DNA from: Planctomycetaceae bacterium
GTDB lineage: Bacteria; Planctomycetota; Planctomycetia; Pirellulales; Thermoguttaceae
Direction: 5' to 3'
DNA: 6,063 nucleotides
Assembly: GCA_031257725.1 (NCBI GenBank)
Contig: JAIROD010000895.1
Span: 1 to 6,063, forward strand
The translations under genes were made by a program, and so were the position numbers. Below the pieces are notes generated by a model, which saw only the letters and a list, made by a program, of their open reading frames with translations, had not been told where the DNA came from and did no database searches. Positions 1-5,817 of this stretch are shown piece after piece. How positions within the stretch are numbered: position 1 is the stretch's first letter; each line of letters starts with the position of its first letter.

Positions 1-2
1 GA

Positions 3-83
3 GATTGGGGGGAAGGGGGTGTATGCGCTGACAACAAAAATCAACTCAAAATTGCCGCCAAAATTCTTGCCCATCTTACTTAA
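3..83 (+). CDS. Possible 3' end of a plus-strand gene (partial)
   Basis: Reading from base 3, the frame stays open for 26 codons and stops at TAA (81-83). The inferred tail ends in QLKIAAKILAHLT, an alternation of A/K/I/L residues that looks like a C-terminal amphipathic helix, and its composition is more protein-like than the other frames. Frame 1 is also open from base 1 to a TAA at 106-108, so the frame choice is not certain. The start and most of the protein lie outside the window. I do not recognise the family and assign no function. Confidence 0.33.
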   Translation, partial: DWGEGGVCADNKNQLKIAAKILAHLT

Positions 84-160
84 TTTGTCCATATTCACTC
101 CCCAATAATTAACGTTGCAATATCGCGCGGAAGATGAAATATCCGGGTTAGGCAATCGAA

Positions 161-204
161 CCCGCCGCGATGCGGCGGGCTGGTATGTATTGCCCTTTCA
201 GGGC
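161..204 (-). repeat. Hairpin repeat module, copy C
   Basis: A perfect 8-bp GC-only stem (CCCGCCGC 161-168, GCGGCGGG 172-179) with a GAT loop is followed 12 bp later by a second hairpin, GCCCT-TTC-AGGGC (192-204). Read on the minus strand the order is small hairpin with a 3-nt loop, a short A/T/C spacer, then a GCC-led large hairpin. The modules at 5864-5956 and 5991-6048 have the same architecture. No T-run follows on either strand, so it does not look like a standard terminator. It is more likely a dispersed palindromic (REP-like) repeat, which is an inference. Confidence 0.6.
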
Positions 205-269
205 GAAGGATTGATCAGCAAGCCCAAGCCCTAACGTAAGTGGGGAGAACATCACCCCCAAACGCTCCC

Positions 270-287
270 ATTATTAGAGATGCCCAA
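270..287 (-). repeat. Dispersed 18-mer, copy 1
   Basis: On the minus strand this reads TTGGGCATCTCTAATAAT. The plus strand at 3842-3859 has the same sequence with one difference (C for A at position 13), a 17 of 18 match. Both copies lie a short way beyond the stop codon of a gene transcribed in the same direction as the repeat reads: tadA here, the isochorismatase-family gene at the other site. Confidence 0.6.
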
Positions 288-345
288 TTTAGTAACAGTG
301 AGTATTCCTTTTTCTGTTTCGTTACGGACAATAATTGGTAACAAA

Positions 346-825
346 CTATTTTTTTCCGAGAAGACGTTGTCGGTGGAAAAATTCGGTCAGGATTGCTCCG
401 CATGGTTCGGCAAGAACTCCGGCAATCACTTCACAACGATGGTTAAGCCGGTCGTCTCCGAGTAACGAAAAAAGCGACGCAACCGCTCCGGCTTTCGGAT
501 CGGCGGCACCATAGACAACTGTTGGAATTCGGGCTTGCAGAATTGCACCGGCACACATTGGGCATGGCTCCAACGTAACATAAAGAACGCAATGTTCAAG
601 CCGCCACGAATGTAACGCTTCAGCGGCTTGCGTGATTGCAATCATTTCCGCATGCGCAGTCGGATCACACAGTTGCTCCCGCTGATTGTGGGCGGACGCA
701 ATCATGCGAAAATCACGGTGTAAAATCACCGCACCGACTGGAACTTCATTTTCCTCCGCCGCAGCCTGTGCCTCCTGTAACGCAAAACGCATAAAATGTT
801 CGTGAGAGGGATCGTGTGGATTCAT
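346..825 (-). CDS. tadA: tRNA-specific adenosine deaminase TadA
   Basis: This cytoplasmic zinc enzyme deaminates A34 to inosine in a tRNA anticodon (tRNA-Arg-ACG in bacteria), widening wobble decoding. The 159-residue product is close to the usual TadA length (E. coli about 167). The whole cytidine/deoxycytidylate deaminase core is present: VPVGAV near residues 28-33, the HAE motif (H58 zinc ligand, E60 proton shuttle), and LEPCPMC (C88 and C91 zinc ligands). The C-terminal LNHRCEVIAGVL followed by the FFHRQR helix separates TadA from generic cytidine or guanine deaminases. The ATG at 825 has no Shine-Dalgarno site; its upstream stretch is A-rich. An internal ATG at codon 12 is less likely because it would remove the start of the first helix. 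The gene lies 163 bp downstream of nadE on the same strand. I see no convincing promoter and no clear terminator. Confidence 0.93.
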   Translation of the reverse strand: MNPHDPSHEHFMRFALQEAQAAAEENEVPVGAVILHRDFRMIASAHNQREQLCDPTAHAEMIAITQAAEALHSWRLEHCVLYVTLEPCPMCAGAILQARIPTVVYGAADPKAGAVASLFSLLGDDRLNHRCEVIAGVLAEPCGAILTEFFHRQRLLGKK

Positions 826-988
826 GTTATTATTATTTTTTTTGTTGTTGTAACTATTCGGCGGATATTTCGGATTAACCGCAACGTGTGCTAAGGTTTC
901 GCAAAGAATGCAAAGAACGATAATATACTTGTCATAACGAGGTTCATCCCGACGCTAACTTCGTATTGTTTTGTAACAAATTTTCTTT
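826..988. other. Spacer between nadE and tadA
   Basis: This 163-bp spacer lies between two minus-strand genes. It contains an A/T-rich run at the tadA start and two copies of GCAAAGAA at a 9-bp period (901-908, 910-917). A minus-strand TATATT near 922-927 resembles a -10 box but has no matching -35 at 16-18 bp. No strong hairpin with a T-run follows the nadE stop, so read-through into tadA is possible but not shown. Confidence 0.5.
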
Positions 989-2950
989 TTACTTTTTTTT
1001 CAGCCGTTCAATTTCATGCAGCCATAAACGGGCGTTGGCATCACTTGGCATTCGCCAATCACCGCGCGGCGACAAATTGACCGAACCCACTTTGGTTCCG
1101 TCCGGCATACAACTACGCTTAAACTGTTGACTGAAAAACCGCCGATAAAAAACCTCCATCCATCTTAATAGAACAGATTCTTCATAAATGTTCTTAAAAG
1201 CGTGTCGGGCTAAAAAATAAATTTTTTCCGGCGAAAAGCCATAACGTAACATATAAAAAAGAAAGAAGTCATGCAACTCATAAGGACCGATCAAATCTTC
1301 CGTAAATTGCGTCATTGCGCCTTCAGAATCAACCGGCAATAATTCAGGGCTGACCGGTGTTTCGATAATATCGCGTAATGTTTTCTGAGTTTCCGTTTCT
1401 GTTTCCGTATTCATTTTGTTTTCTGTTACCCATTTTACCAGATGCCGAACCAATGTTTTAGGGATTCCGGCATTCACGCCGTACATTGAGATATGATCGC
1501 CGTTATAAGTTGCCCATCCCAACGCCAGTTCCGACATATCGCCGGTACCCACAACCAATCCGTTTAACTGATTCGCTAAATCCATCAGAATTTGTGTTCG
1601 TTCACGCGCTTGCGTGTTTTCGTAGGTAATATCATGTTGCGCAATATTATGGCGAATATCTTTAAAATGTTGTTCACAAGCAGCGGTAATATTAATTTCT
1701 TTAACGGTAATTCCAAGCGATTTCATCAAACGGCAAGCATTTTGATGCGTTCGGTTGGAAGTGCCGAATCCGGGCATCGTTACGCCGCAAATCATGTTAC
1801 GCGGCAATCTCAACTGATCCGCCGTTTTAACGCAGACCAGTAACGCCAATGTCGAATCCAAACCGCCGGAAACTCCTAAAATTAACGAACTCGCCGACGT
1901 ATGGACTAACCGTTTCGCTAAACCAAGTAATTGTATCGAAAAAATCTCCCCGCAGCTTTCATCGTAATTATCAGTTACCGGAATAAATGGAGCGGGATTA
2001 ACGAAACGGTTTAATGGAAAATGTTCTTTCGGCGGATTCGTTGAAATCAATGTTTCCACAGCATAATTCGTACAATAAACTGATGGTTTACCGATAAATG
2101 TTGTATTTTTTTGCCGTTCCGCATTTAATAAGTCAACATCAAGATCACTGAAAATCAATTGCTCTTTGAGTTGAAAACGTTTGGATTCCGCCAGCAATTT
2201 ACCGTTTTCATAAATATAAGCGTTACCGGTATAAACGACATCGGTTGTCGATTCGCCAAAACCGGCGGAAGTGTAAATATAACCTGCCTGACAACGCGCC
2301 GACTGTTGACTGATCAGAGATTTAACATATTGTTGTTTTCCAATCAATTCGTTACTCGCCGACAGATTGAAAATCAAAGACGCTCCGGACATTGTGTGAC
2401 CGGAACTTGGCGGAATCACCGACCAAACATCTTCACAAATCTCCACCGCAAATTTTGCGCAACCAATATCAAACAGAATATTCGTCCCAAAAAGAACTTC
2501 TCTGCCGGCATAACGAATTGTTCGAGGAGAAATTTCGGCAACGGATTTGTATGATTGAAACCAACGTTTTTCGTAAAATTCCGCATAATTCGGAAGATAA
2601 GTTTTCGGAACAATTCCTCTGACACGACCTTCAAAACAGATAAGCGCACTGTTGTACAATTTAGAGTTATGCTCAATCGGGACTCCAATGATAAAGCCAA
2701 TCGGCAGATCGGCGGTTTCTTTCAGTAATTCGGTAACATTTTCTTCGGCAGCCCGAATCAATTTTTTCTGAAAAAACAAATCGCCGCAACTATACGCTGT
2801 TACGGATAATTCGGGAAAACAAATGATTCGTACTCCCTGCGTGGAAGCATTGAAAATCATTGTTTTTATCTGCTGTACATTAAATTCGCAATCAGCAACC
2901 CGAACTTCCGGAATTGCCGCCGCAACTTTTAAAAAACCAAAATCGCTCAT
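989..2950 (-). CDS. nadE: Glutamine-dependent NAD(+) synthetase
   Basis: This cytoplasmic enzyme performs the last step of NAD biosynthesis: nicotinic acid adenine dinucleotide plus glutamine and ATP give NAD+. The 653-residue product has the two-domain layout of the long, glutamine-using NadE type. The N-terminal nitrilase-type glutaminase domain (about 5-280) shows the Glu-Lys-Cys triad: E47 in CFPELS, K116 in VPKTYLP, C172 in VEICEDVW. The C-terminal synthetase domain (about 335-650) has the ATP PP-loop SGGLDST (361-367), then VVGTGDMSELALGW, the GIPKTLVRHLV segment and TPVSPELLP. I chose the ATG at 2950 (MSDFGFLKVAAAIPEV) because the glutaminase fold begins there. An in-frame ATG at 3016 would only add 22 residues rich in alternating F and Y, encoded by a simple hexamer repeat. 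No Shine-Dalgarno site precedes either start. A TE-rich insert (515-522) sits in a loop before TPVSPELLP. Confidence 0.96.
   Translation of the reverse strand: MSDFGFLKVAAAIPEVRVADCEFNVQQIKTMIFNASTQGVRIICFPELSVTAYSCGDLFFQKKLIRAAEENVTELLKETADLPIGFIIGVPIEHNSKLYNSALICFEGRVRGIVPKTYLPNYAEFYEKRWFQSYKSVAEISPRTIRYAGREVLFGTNILFDIGCAKFAVEICEDVWSVIPPSSGHTMSGASLIFNLSASNELIGKQQYVKSLISQQSARCQAGYIYTSAGFGESTTDVVYTGNAYIYENGKLLAESKRFQLKEQLIFSDLDVDLLNAERQKNTTFIGKPSVYCTNYAVETLISTNPPKEHFPLNRFVNPAPFIPVTDNYDESCGEIFSIQLLGLAKRLVHTSASSLILGVSGGLDSTLALLVCVKTADQLRLPRNMICGVTMPGFGTSNRTHQNACRLMKSLGITVKEINITAACEQHFKDIRHNIAQHDITYENTQARERTQILMDLANQLNGLVVGTGDMSELALGWATYNGDHISMYGVNAGIPKTLVRHLVKWVTENKMNTETETETQKTLRDIIETPVSPELLPVDSEGAMTQFTEDLIGPYELHDFFLFYMLRYGFSPEKIYFLARHAFKNIYEESVLLRWMEVFYRRFFSQQFKRSCMPDGTKVGSVNLSPRGDWRMPSDANARLWLHEIERLKKK
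1385..1408 (-). repeat. Short in-gene repeat encoding Thr-Glu units in NadE
   Basis: Near-repeats of the hexamer ACGGAA/ACAGAA encode alternating Thr and Glu at NadE residues 515-522. They fall between the conserved KTLVRHLV segment and TPVSPELLP, where NadE proteins are expected to vary in length. The acidic repeat probably lies on a surface loop. It keeps the frame and damages no recognised motif. Confidence 0.5.
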
Positions 2951-2965
2951 AAAAAAAATTTGACT

Positions 2966-2994
2966 AAAATAAAAATAAAAATAAAAATAAAAAT
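2966..2994. repeat. AAAAAT hexamer microsatellite just upstream of the nadE start
   Basis: Four full AAAAAT units (2971-2994) preceded by a partial AAAAT (2966-2970) lie 16 bp upstream of the chosen nadE ATG. On the coding strand of nadE this is an ATTTTT array in the leader or promoter region. It also produces the artificial F/Y-rich extension if the upstream ATG at 3016 is used. Change in unit number would alter spacing by 6 bp without shifting frame. Confidence 0.85.
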
Positions 2995-2999
2995 CATTC

Positions 3000-3079
3000 G
3001 TCCCGTAAGGATGCAATGTCGGTAAGATTTATTTATTGATTGATTCCTGATTTTACCAACATTTCGTCTCTAACGGGAC
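3000..3079. repeat. 80-bp imperfect inverted repeat between nadE and the hydrolase gene
   Basis: The arms of about 31 bp are 3000-3030 and 3049-3079. The outer 7 bp match perfectly (GTCCCGT 3000-3006 with ACGGGAC 3073-3079). The inner part pairs AATGTCGGTAAGAT (3015-3028) with ATTTTACCAACATT (3050-3063), with one C-A mismatch and one G-T pair. A 1-bp offset separates the two paired blocks. The loop is about 20 bp and AT-rich. If transcribed it could fold into a long hairpin in the nadE leader. It may equally be two head-to-head copies of a dispersed repeat. It has no T-run of the kind a terminator needs. Confidence 0.6.
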
Positions 3080-3131
3080 AGAGAAATGAACATTCACTGC
3101 GGCTGAATAGTTACAAACTTTCTTTGGTGTC

Positions 3132-3161
3132 TTGTCAAAATGATACTTTTTGTGATATGAT
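3132..3161 (+). promoter_or_regulatory. Sigma-70-type promoter with extended -10 for the hydrolase gene
   Basis: TTGTCA (3132-3137) and TATGAT (3156-3161) are separated by 18 bp, and TGA directly precedes the -10 box, giving an extended -10 motif. Four of six -35 bases and five of six -10 bases match the consensus. The predicted transcription start is near 3168, leaving a leader of about 62 nt before the ATG at 3230. This placement also argues against the TTG at 3167 as the translation start, because the transcript would begin at or after it. Confidence 0.6.
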
Positions 3162-3229
3162 ATTTTTTGTCGGTACGGTTTTCCGTCATTCCTTTTAGTA
3201 TATTCTATTTTATCAATTATTCAATTACG

Positions 3230-3829
3230 ATGTATCAACGTAGTTTTTCGTTATTATCGCCTGAAAACAGTTTGCTTTTTGTTGTGGATATTCAGGAGCG
3301 GCTGATGCCGGCAATTAACAAGGGTGATACGGTTATTTTCAACACGCGCCGACTTCTTGATTCGGCACACTTATTAGGGATTCCCATTATTATTTCGGAA
3401 CAATATCCCAAAGGACTTGGCGCAACGGTGAACGAACTGACTCCGGCAATTCCCCAAACAACACCAATAATCGCCAAAAAATCATTCAGCGTTTGTGCCG
3501 TCGAAGAAATTCGGAAAGAACTCGAAAAATATCCCGTTTCAAAAATTGTTCTTTGTGGAGTTGAAACGCATGTCTGTATTTTACAATCGGCGTTTGATCT
3601 TTTGGCAATGGGTCAAGAAGTTGTTTTGATTGCGGATGCTGTTGGCAGCCGATTTCCGATTGACCATGAAATAGCGATTCGCCGTTTGGAATCATTTGGA
3701 GTGACGTTGGCAACCGCAGAGTCTGTTATTTTTGAATGGTGTGGTACGTCGGAACATCCGCTGTTCAAAAATATTAGCCGACTCGCAAAAGAAAAAAACG
3801 GAAACAGTGAACAAGACGCAGGAATTTAA
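3230..3829 (+). CDS. Isochorismatase-family cysteine hydrolase (ISOC1/ISOC2-like)
   Basis: The 199-residue product covers a full isochorismatase-like domain. The expected Asp-Lys-Cys triad is visible: D20 in LFVVDIQ, K84 in AKKSFS, C116 in VETHVC. The pattern SEQYPKGLG near 56-64, then ETHVCILQSAFDLL, DAVGSR and the tail HPLFKNISRLAKE resemble the animal ISOC1/ISOC2 subgroup and its bacterial relatives more than true isochorismatases. The substrate of that subgroup is not established, so only hydrolase or amidase-like chemistry is inferred. The metal-binding Asp/His set of nicotinamidase is absent. The protein is probably cytoplasmic, as no signal peptide is present. I chose the ATG at 3230 over the TTG at 3167: the extra N-terminus is hydrophobic, unlike the family, and lies around the predicted transcription start. 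No Shine-Dalgarno site is present. The gene is divergent from nadE. Confidence 0.9.
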   Translation: MYQRSFSLLSPENSLLFVVDIQERLMPAINKGDTVIFNTRRLLDSAHLLGIPIIISEQYPKGLGATVNELTPAIPQTTPIIAKKSFSVCAVEEIRKELEKYPVSKIVLCGVETHVCILQSAFDLLAMGQEVVLIADAVGSRFPIDHEIAIRRLESFGVTLATAESVIFEWCGTSEHPLFKNISRLAKEKNGNSEQDAGI

Positions 3830-3841
3830 GTTTTTTTACAG

Positions 3842-3859
3842 TTGGGCATCTCTCATAAT
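3842..3859 (+). repeat. Dispersed 18-mer, copy 2
   Basis: TTGGGCATCTCTCATAAT begins 13 bp after the hydrolase stop codon and matches the minus strand of 270-287 at 17 of 18 positions. Beyond the 18-mer the two sites diverge. It is too short to classify, and no hairpin forms within it. Confidence 0.6.
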
Positions 3860-3904
3860 TCAATTTTTTATTTTCAACTTATTAATTAATAGTTAATAGT
3901 TATC

Positions 3905-3968
3905 AACGGCGGGGTTTACCCTGTATTTTGTGGTTAAGTCTAACAACGCGGGGCAAGCCCACGCCGTT
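3905..3968. repeat. Imperfect inverted repeat (AACGGCG arms)
   Basis: AACGGCG (3905-3911) pairs perfectly with CGCCGTT (3962-3968). Pairing continues inward with small gaps: GGGTTTACCC (3912-3921) against GGGGCAAGCCC (3950-3960). The loop of about 28 nt is AT-rich. This is a GC-rich island in an otherwise AT-rich spacer. No T-run follows on the plus strand, so a terminator role for the hydrolase gene is possible but weakly supported. It looks more like the other palindromic spacer repeats. Just before it, TTAATAG is repeated twice in tandem (3886-3899). Confidence 0.55.
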
Positions 3969-4186
3969 AACTTTCGGTAAATTCTGATATATTACAATTC
4001 CGAAAAATACCACAATAAATTAGTTGCAAAAAATATGAAAAAATAGGCGTAAACTATTAACATAAAAGAATATACGAAGATTATAGCGGTATTAGGGACT
4101 AATGGGACAATAATCTTTAAAGGAAAAAACTTTTGACTCTCTTGAAAATAGGGAAAAAATAAGAGATAATGTCTCGTTATACTGTA
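3969..4186. other. AT-rich spacer without a recognisable gene
   Basis: I see no supported gene or RNA here. A minus-strand open frame across 3992-4225 encodes a strongly hydrophobic, low-complexity peptide. It starts inside the neighbouring repeat element and has no Shine-Dalgarno site, so I read it as a by-product of AT-rich sequence. Confidence 0.5.
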
Positions 4187-4342
4187 GTAACTGTCTATTT
4201 TAAACACAAACGACACGAAACACACGAAAATTATACGAAATGGACAATAGAAATCTTTTTTGTATTTTTCTTGTTATTTCGTGTGTTTTGTGTATTTCGT
4301 GTTAAAAAGGGTTAAAAAGGTTAAAACAAAATAGACAATTAC
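4187..4342. mobile_element. MITE-like 156-bp element with terminal inverted repeats
   Basis: The ends are GTAACTGTCTATTTT (4187-4201) and the reverse complement of GTAATTGTCTATTTT (4328-4342), matching at 14 of 15 positions. Just outside lie ATACTGTA (4179-4186) and ATACCGTA (4343-4350), a 7 of 8 direct repeat that could be an aged target-site duplication. Inside, a second inverted repeat (4198-4229 with 4277-4307) pairs at about 27 of 32 positions with one gap and is built of ACACGAAA-type units. A decamer GTTAAAAAGG is repeated in tandem at 4301-4320. No coding sequence is present, so any movement would need a transposase supplied elsewhere. Calling it a mobile element is an inference from structure. 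Confidence 0.5.
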
Positions 4343-4361
4343 ATACCGTATTGTTGTGGTG

Positions 4362-4381
4362 TAACATCATTGTCGATGTTA
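4362..4381. promoter_or_regulatory. Perfect 7-bp palindrome upstream of the oxidoreductase gene
   Basis: TAACATC (4362-4368) and GATGTTA (4375-4381) form a perfect inverted repeat around the 6-nt spacer ATTGTC, ending 40 bp before the ATG. Size and position fit a transcription-factor operator, or a small leader hairpin. I could not place a good -35/-10 pair around it. It lies just outside the MITE-like element. Confidence 0.35.
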
Positions 4382-4408
4382 TCAGATTATTTGTTTACTT
4401 TAATAGTT

Positions 4409-4413
4409 AAGGA
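4409..4413 (+). promoter_or_regulatory. Shine-Dalgarno site of the oxidoreductase gene
   Basis: AAGGA sits 8 nt before the ATG at 4422. It supports that start and is notable because the other three complete genes here have no comparable site. Confidence 0.7.
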
Positions 4414-4421
4414 TTTTAATT

Positions 4422-5777
4422 ATGTCATCAACTTCAATTTCTCCAATGTTCTCGTCGTCTTCGCGGCGTGATTTTTTGAAAACATTCGGAACACTTACTG
4501 CCGGTTCCGTTTTGTCAGGAACAATGATTCCTAAAGTTCATGCCGCAGAAGACAATACCATTAAAATTGGTCTTGTCGGTTGCGGCGGGCGTGGGCGCGG
4601 CGCAATCTATCAGGCTCTTCACACACAAGGTCCTACCAAATTAGCGGCTATCGGCGACGCTTTTGTTGACCGTGCAAAAAATGTTCTCGAATTTCTCAAA
4701 AAAGATGAGTTTGCCGCTCCAAAACTGGATGTCGGCGACCATGTTTTCGGAGATCTCGATAATTACAAAAAAGTTATTGATGTGCTTTCGCCCGGCGATG
4801 TCGTCATTTTGGCAACTCCGCCGGCATTTCGTCCGCACCATTTCGCTTATGCAGTAGAAAAAGGCGTTCATATTTTTGCGGAAAAACCGTTGGCGGTTGA
4901 TACGCCGGGTTGCAAAAAAATGCTCGCCGCGAATGAAATTGCAAAACAGAAAAATCTCAAAGTTGCCGTCGGTTTGAATAACCGGCATTATTGGCGAACT
5001 GAAGAAACAATTAAAGCAATTCAGGACGGCGAAATCGGCGATATTATTGCGTGTTGGGTTTATCGGTTACAACCAGAGTTTCCGCTCATTCACAACCCAA
5101 ACTTAACGCCGCTTCAAAATCAGTTACTCGGCTTTCAAAACTGGACATGGGGCAATGGAAGTTACATGGTCGATTGGATGATTCACAATATTGATATTTG
5201 TTGCTGGGCACACGGTGAACAAGTTCCCGTCTCGGTTCAGGGACAAGGCGGTCGTCAAGTACGTAAATACAACGATCAAATGTATGATCATTGCGCTTAT
5301 GAATATCGTTTCGACGATGGAGTCAAAATGATGGTTCAGTTACGGCAAATCACCAAAGCATGGCGTTCCTTCCGCTCCGTTATTCACGGAACAAAAGGTT
5401 GTGCGGTTGTTGGCGAAGGGGTCGGCAATCCGGTGATTTATAAAGGACTGAAAGAAATTCCCGAAAATATCGTGTGGAAACCCCAAGCCTCCGGTTGTGA
5501 TTCGTATCAAGAAGAACAAAACCGGTTATTTCAAGCAATTCGGGAAGATAAATTGTGGAATGAAATTGAACACGGCGTGCAAGCCACATTCACTTCAATT
5601 ATGGGACGTATGGCGGTCGATTCCGGTCTGGAACTTTCCTACGATACCTGTTGGAATTCAACGTATGAACTCGCTCCGGGTATTGAAAACTGGACGCTCG
5701 AAAGCGAAGCCCCCATTAAACCGGACGAAAACGGAATATACCGTACAGCAATTCCCGGTGAAACAAAAGAATTTTAG
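4422..5777 (+). CDS. Tat-exported Gfo/Idh/MocA-family oxidoreductase
   Basis: This is a 451-residue NAD(P)-dependent oxidoreductase of the glucose-fructose oxidoreductase / inositol dehydrogenase family, expected to act on a sugar or sugar derivative. A twin-arginine signal is clear: SSRRDFLKT with R15-R16, a hydrophobic stretch (about 21-36) and a likely cleavage after VHA (A41). The enzyme should therefore be exported folded, possibly with its cofactor bound. The Rossmann fold starts at TIKIGLVGCGGRGRG, with glycines from G50 to G60. The family motif AEKP (K155 likely catalytic) and DWMIHNID (D251, H255, D258) follow. The C-terminal alpha/beta domain runs to about residue 410, then a short tail. 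The length fits the exported family type. The ATG is supported by AAGGA 8 nt upstream. The gene stands alone, with repeats on both sides. The exact substrate cannot be read from the sequence. Confidence 0.92.
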   Translation: MSSTSISPMFSSSSRRDFLKTFGTLTAGSVLSGTMIPKVHAAEDNTIKIGLVGCGGRGRGAIYQALHTQGPTKLAAIGDAFVDRAKNVLEFLKKDEFAAPKLDVGDHVFGDLDNYKKVIDVLSPGDVVILATPPAFRPHHFAYAVEKGVHIFAEKPLAVDTPGCKKMLAANEIAKQKNLKVAVGLNNRHYWRTEETIKAIQDGEIGDIIACWVYRLQPEFPLIHNPNLTPLQNQLLGFQNWTWGNGSYMVDWMIHNIDICCWAHGEQVPVSVQGQGGRQVRKYNDQMYDHCAYEYRFDDGVKMMVQLRQITKAWRSFRSVIHGTKGCAVVGEGVGNPVIYKGLKEIPENIVWKPQASGCDSYQEEQNRLFQAIREDKLWNEIEHGVQATFTSIMGRMAVDSGLELSYDTCWNSTYELAPGIENWTLESEAPIKPDENGIYRTAIPGETKEF

Positions 5778-5817
5778 TAATAGATCAGTGGAATTTTCGC
5801 AAGGTAGGCAATGTTTC

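Larger units (their letters stand above)
84..345. other. Gene-free spacer with hairpin repeats downstream of tadA
   Basis: No convincing coding frame is seen here. The spacer holds the GC-rich palindrome and small hairpin of 161-204, a TGGGG/CCCCA inverted repeat around 241-260, the tandem AAGCCC unit near 220-230, and the 18-mer at 270-287 that recurs inverted at 3842-3859. A weak GTTAC/GTAAC pair (321-325, 338-342) lies just beyond the tadA stop, but it has no T-run behind it. No clear intrinsic terminator for tadA is visible. Confidence 0.6.

Noticed and set aside
161..179. Intrinsic terminator for tadA or the left-edge gene
   Set aside because: The 8-bp GC stem is followed by mixed sequence on both strands and lies about 170 bp from the tadA stop. 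The repeat architecture explains it better.
2416..2700. Overlapping open frames on both strands inside nadE, tadA, the hydrolase and the oxidoreductase
   Set aside because: They sit in other frames of well-supported genes and show no conserved motifs, so they are shadow frames.
2951..3229. A promoter for nadE on the minus strand, such as TTGGTA-N18-TAAATA
   Set aside because: The hexamers match the consensus poorly and overlap the inverted repeat. In such AT-rich sequence this is expected by chance.
3230..3829. Annotation of the hydrolase as nicotinamidase (pncA) because of the nadE neighbour
   Set aside because: The Asp/His metal-binding set of nicotinamidases is absent. The SEQYPKGLG segment and the HPLFK tail fit the ISOC1/ISOC2-like subgroup instead.
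3992..4225. Minus-strand 77-codon open frame encoding a hydrophobic peptide, a possible small membrane protein
   Set aside because: It starts inside the MITE-like element and lacks a Shine-Dalgarno site. Its F/I/Y-rich composition is what AT-rich non-coding DNA gives by chance, and no family is recognisable.
4187..4342. CRISPR array, suggested by repeated ACGAAA and GTTAAAAAGG units
   Set aside because: The units are too short, the spacing is irregular, there are no unique spacers of constant length, and no cas genes are nearby.
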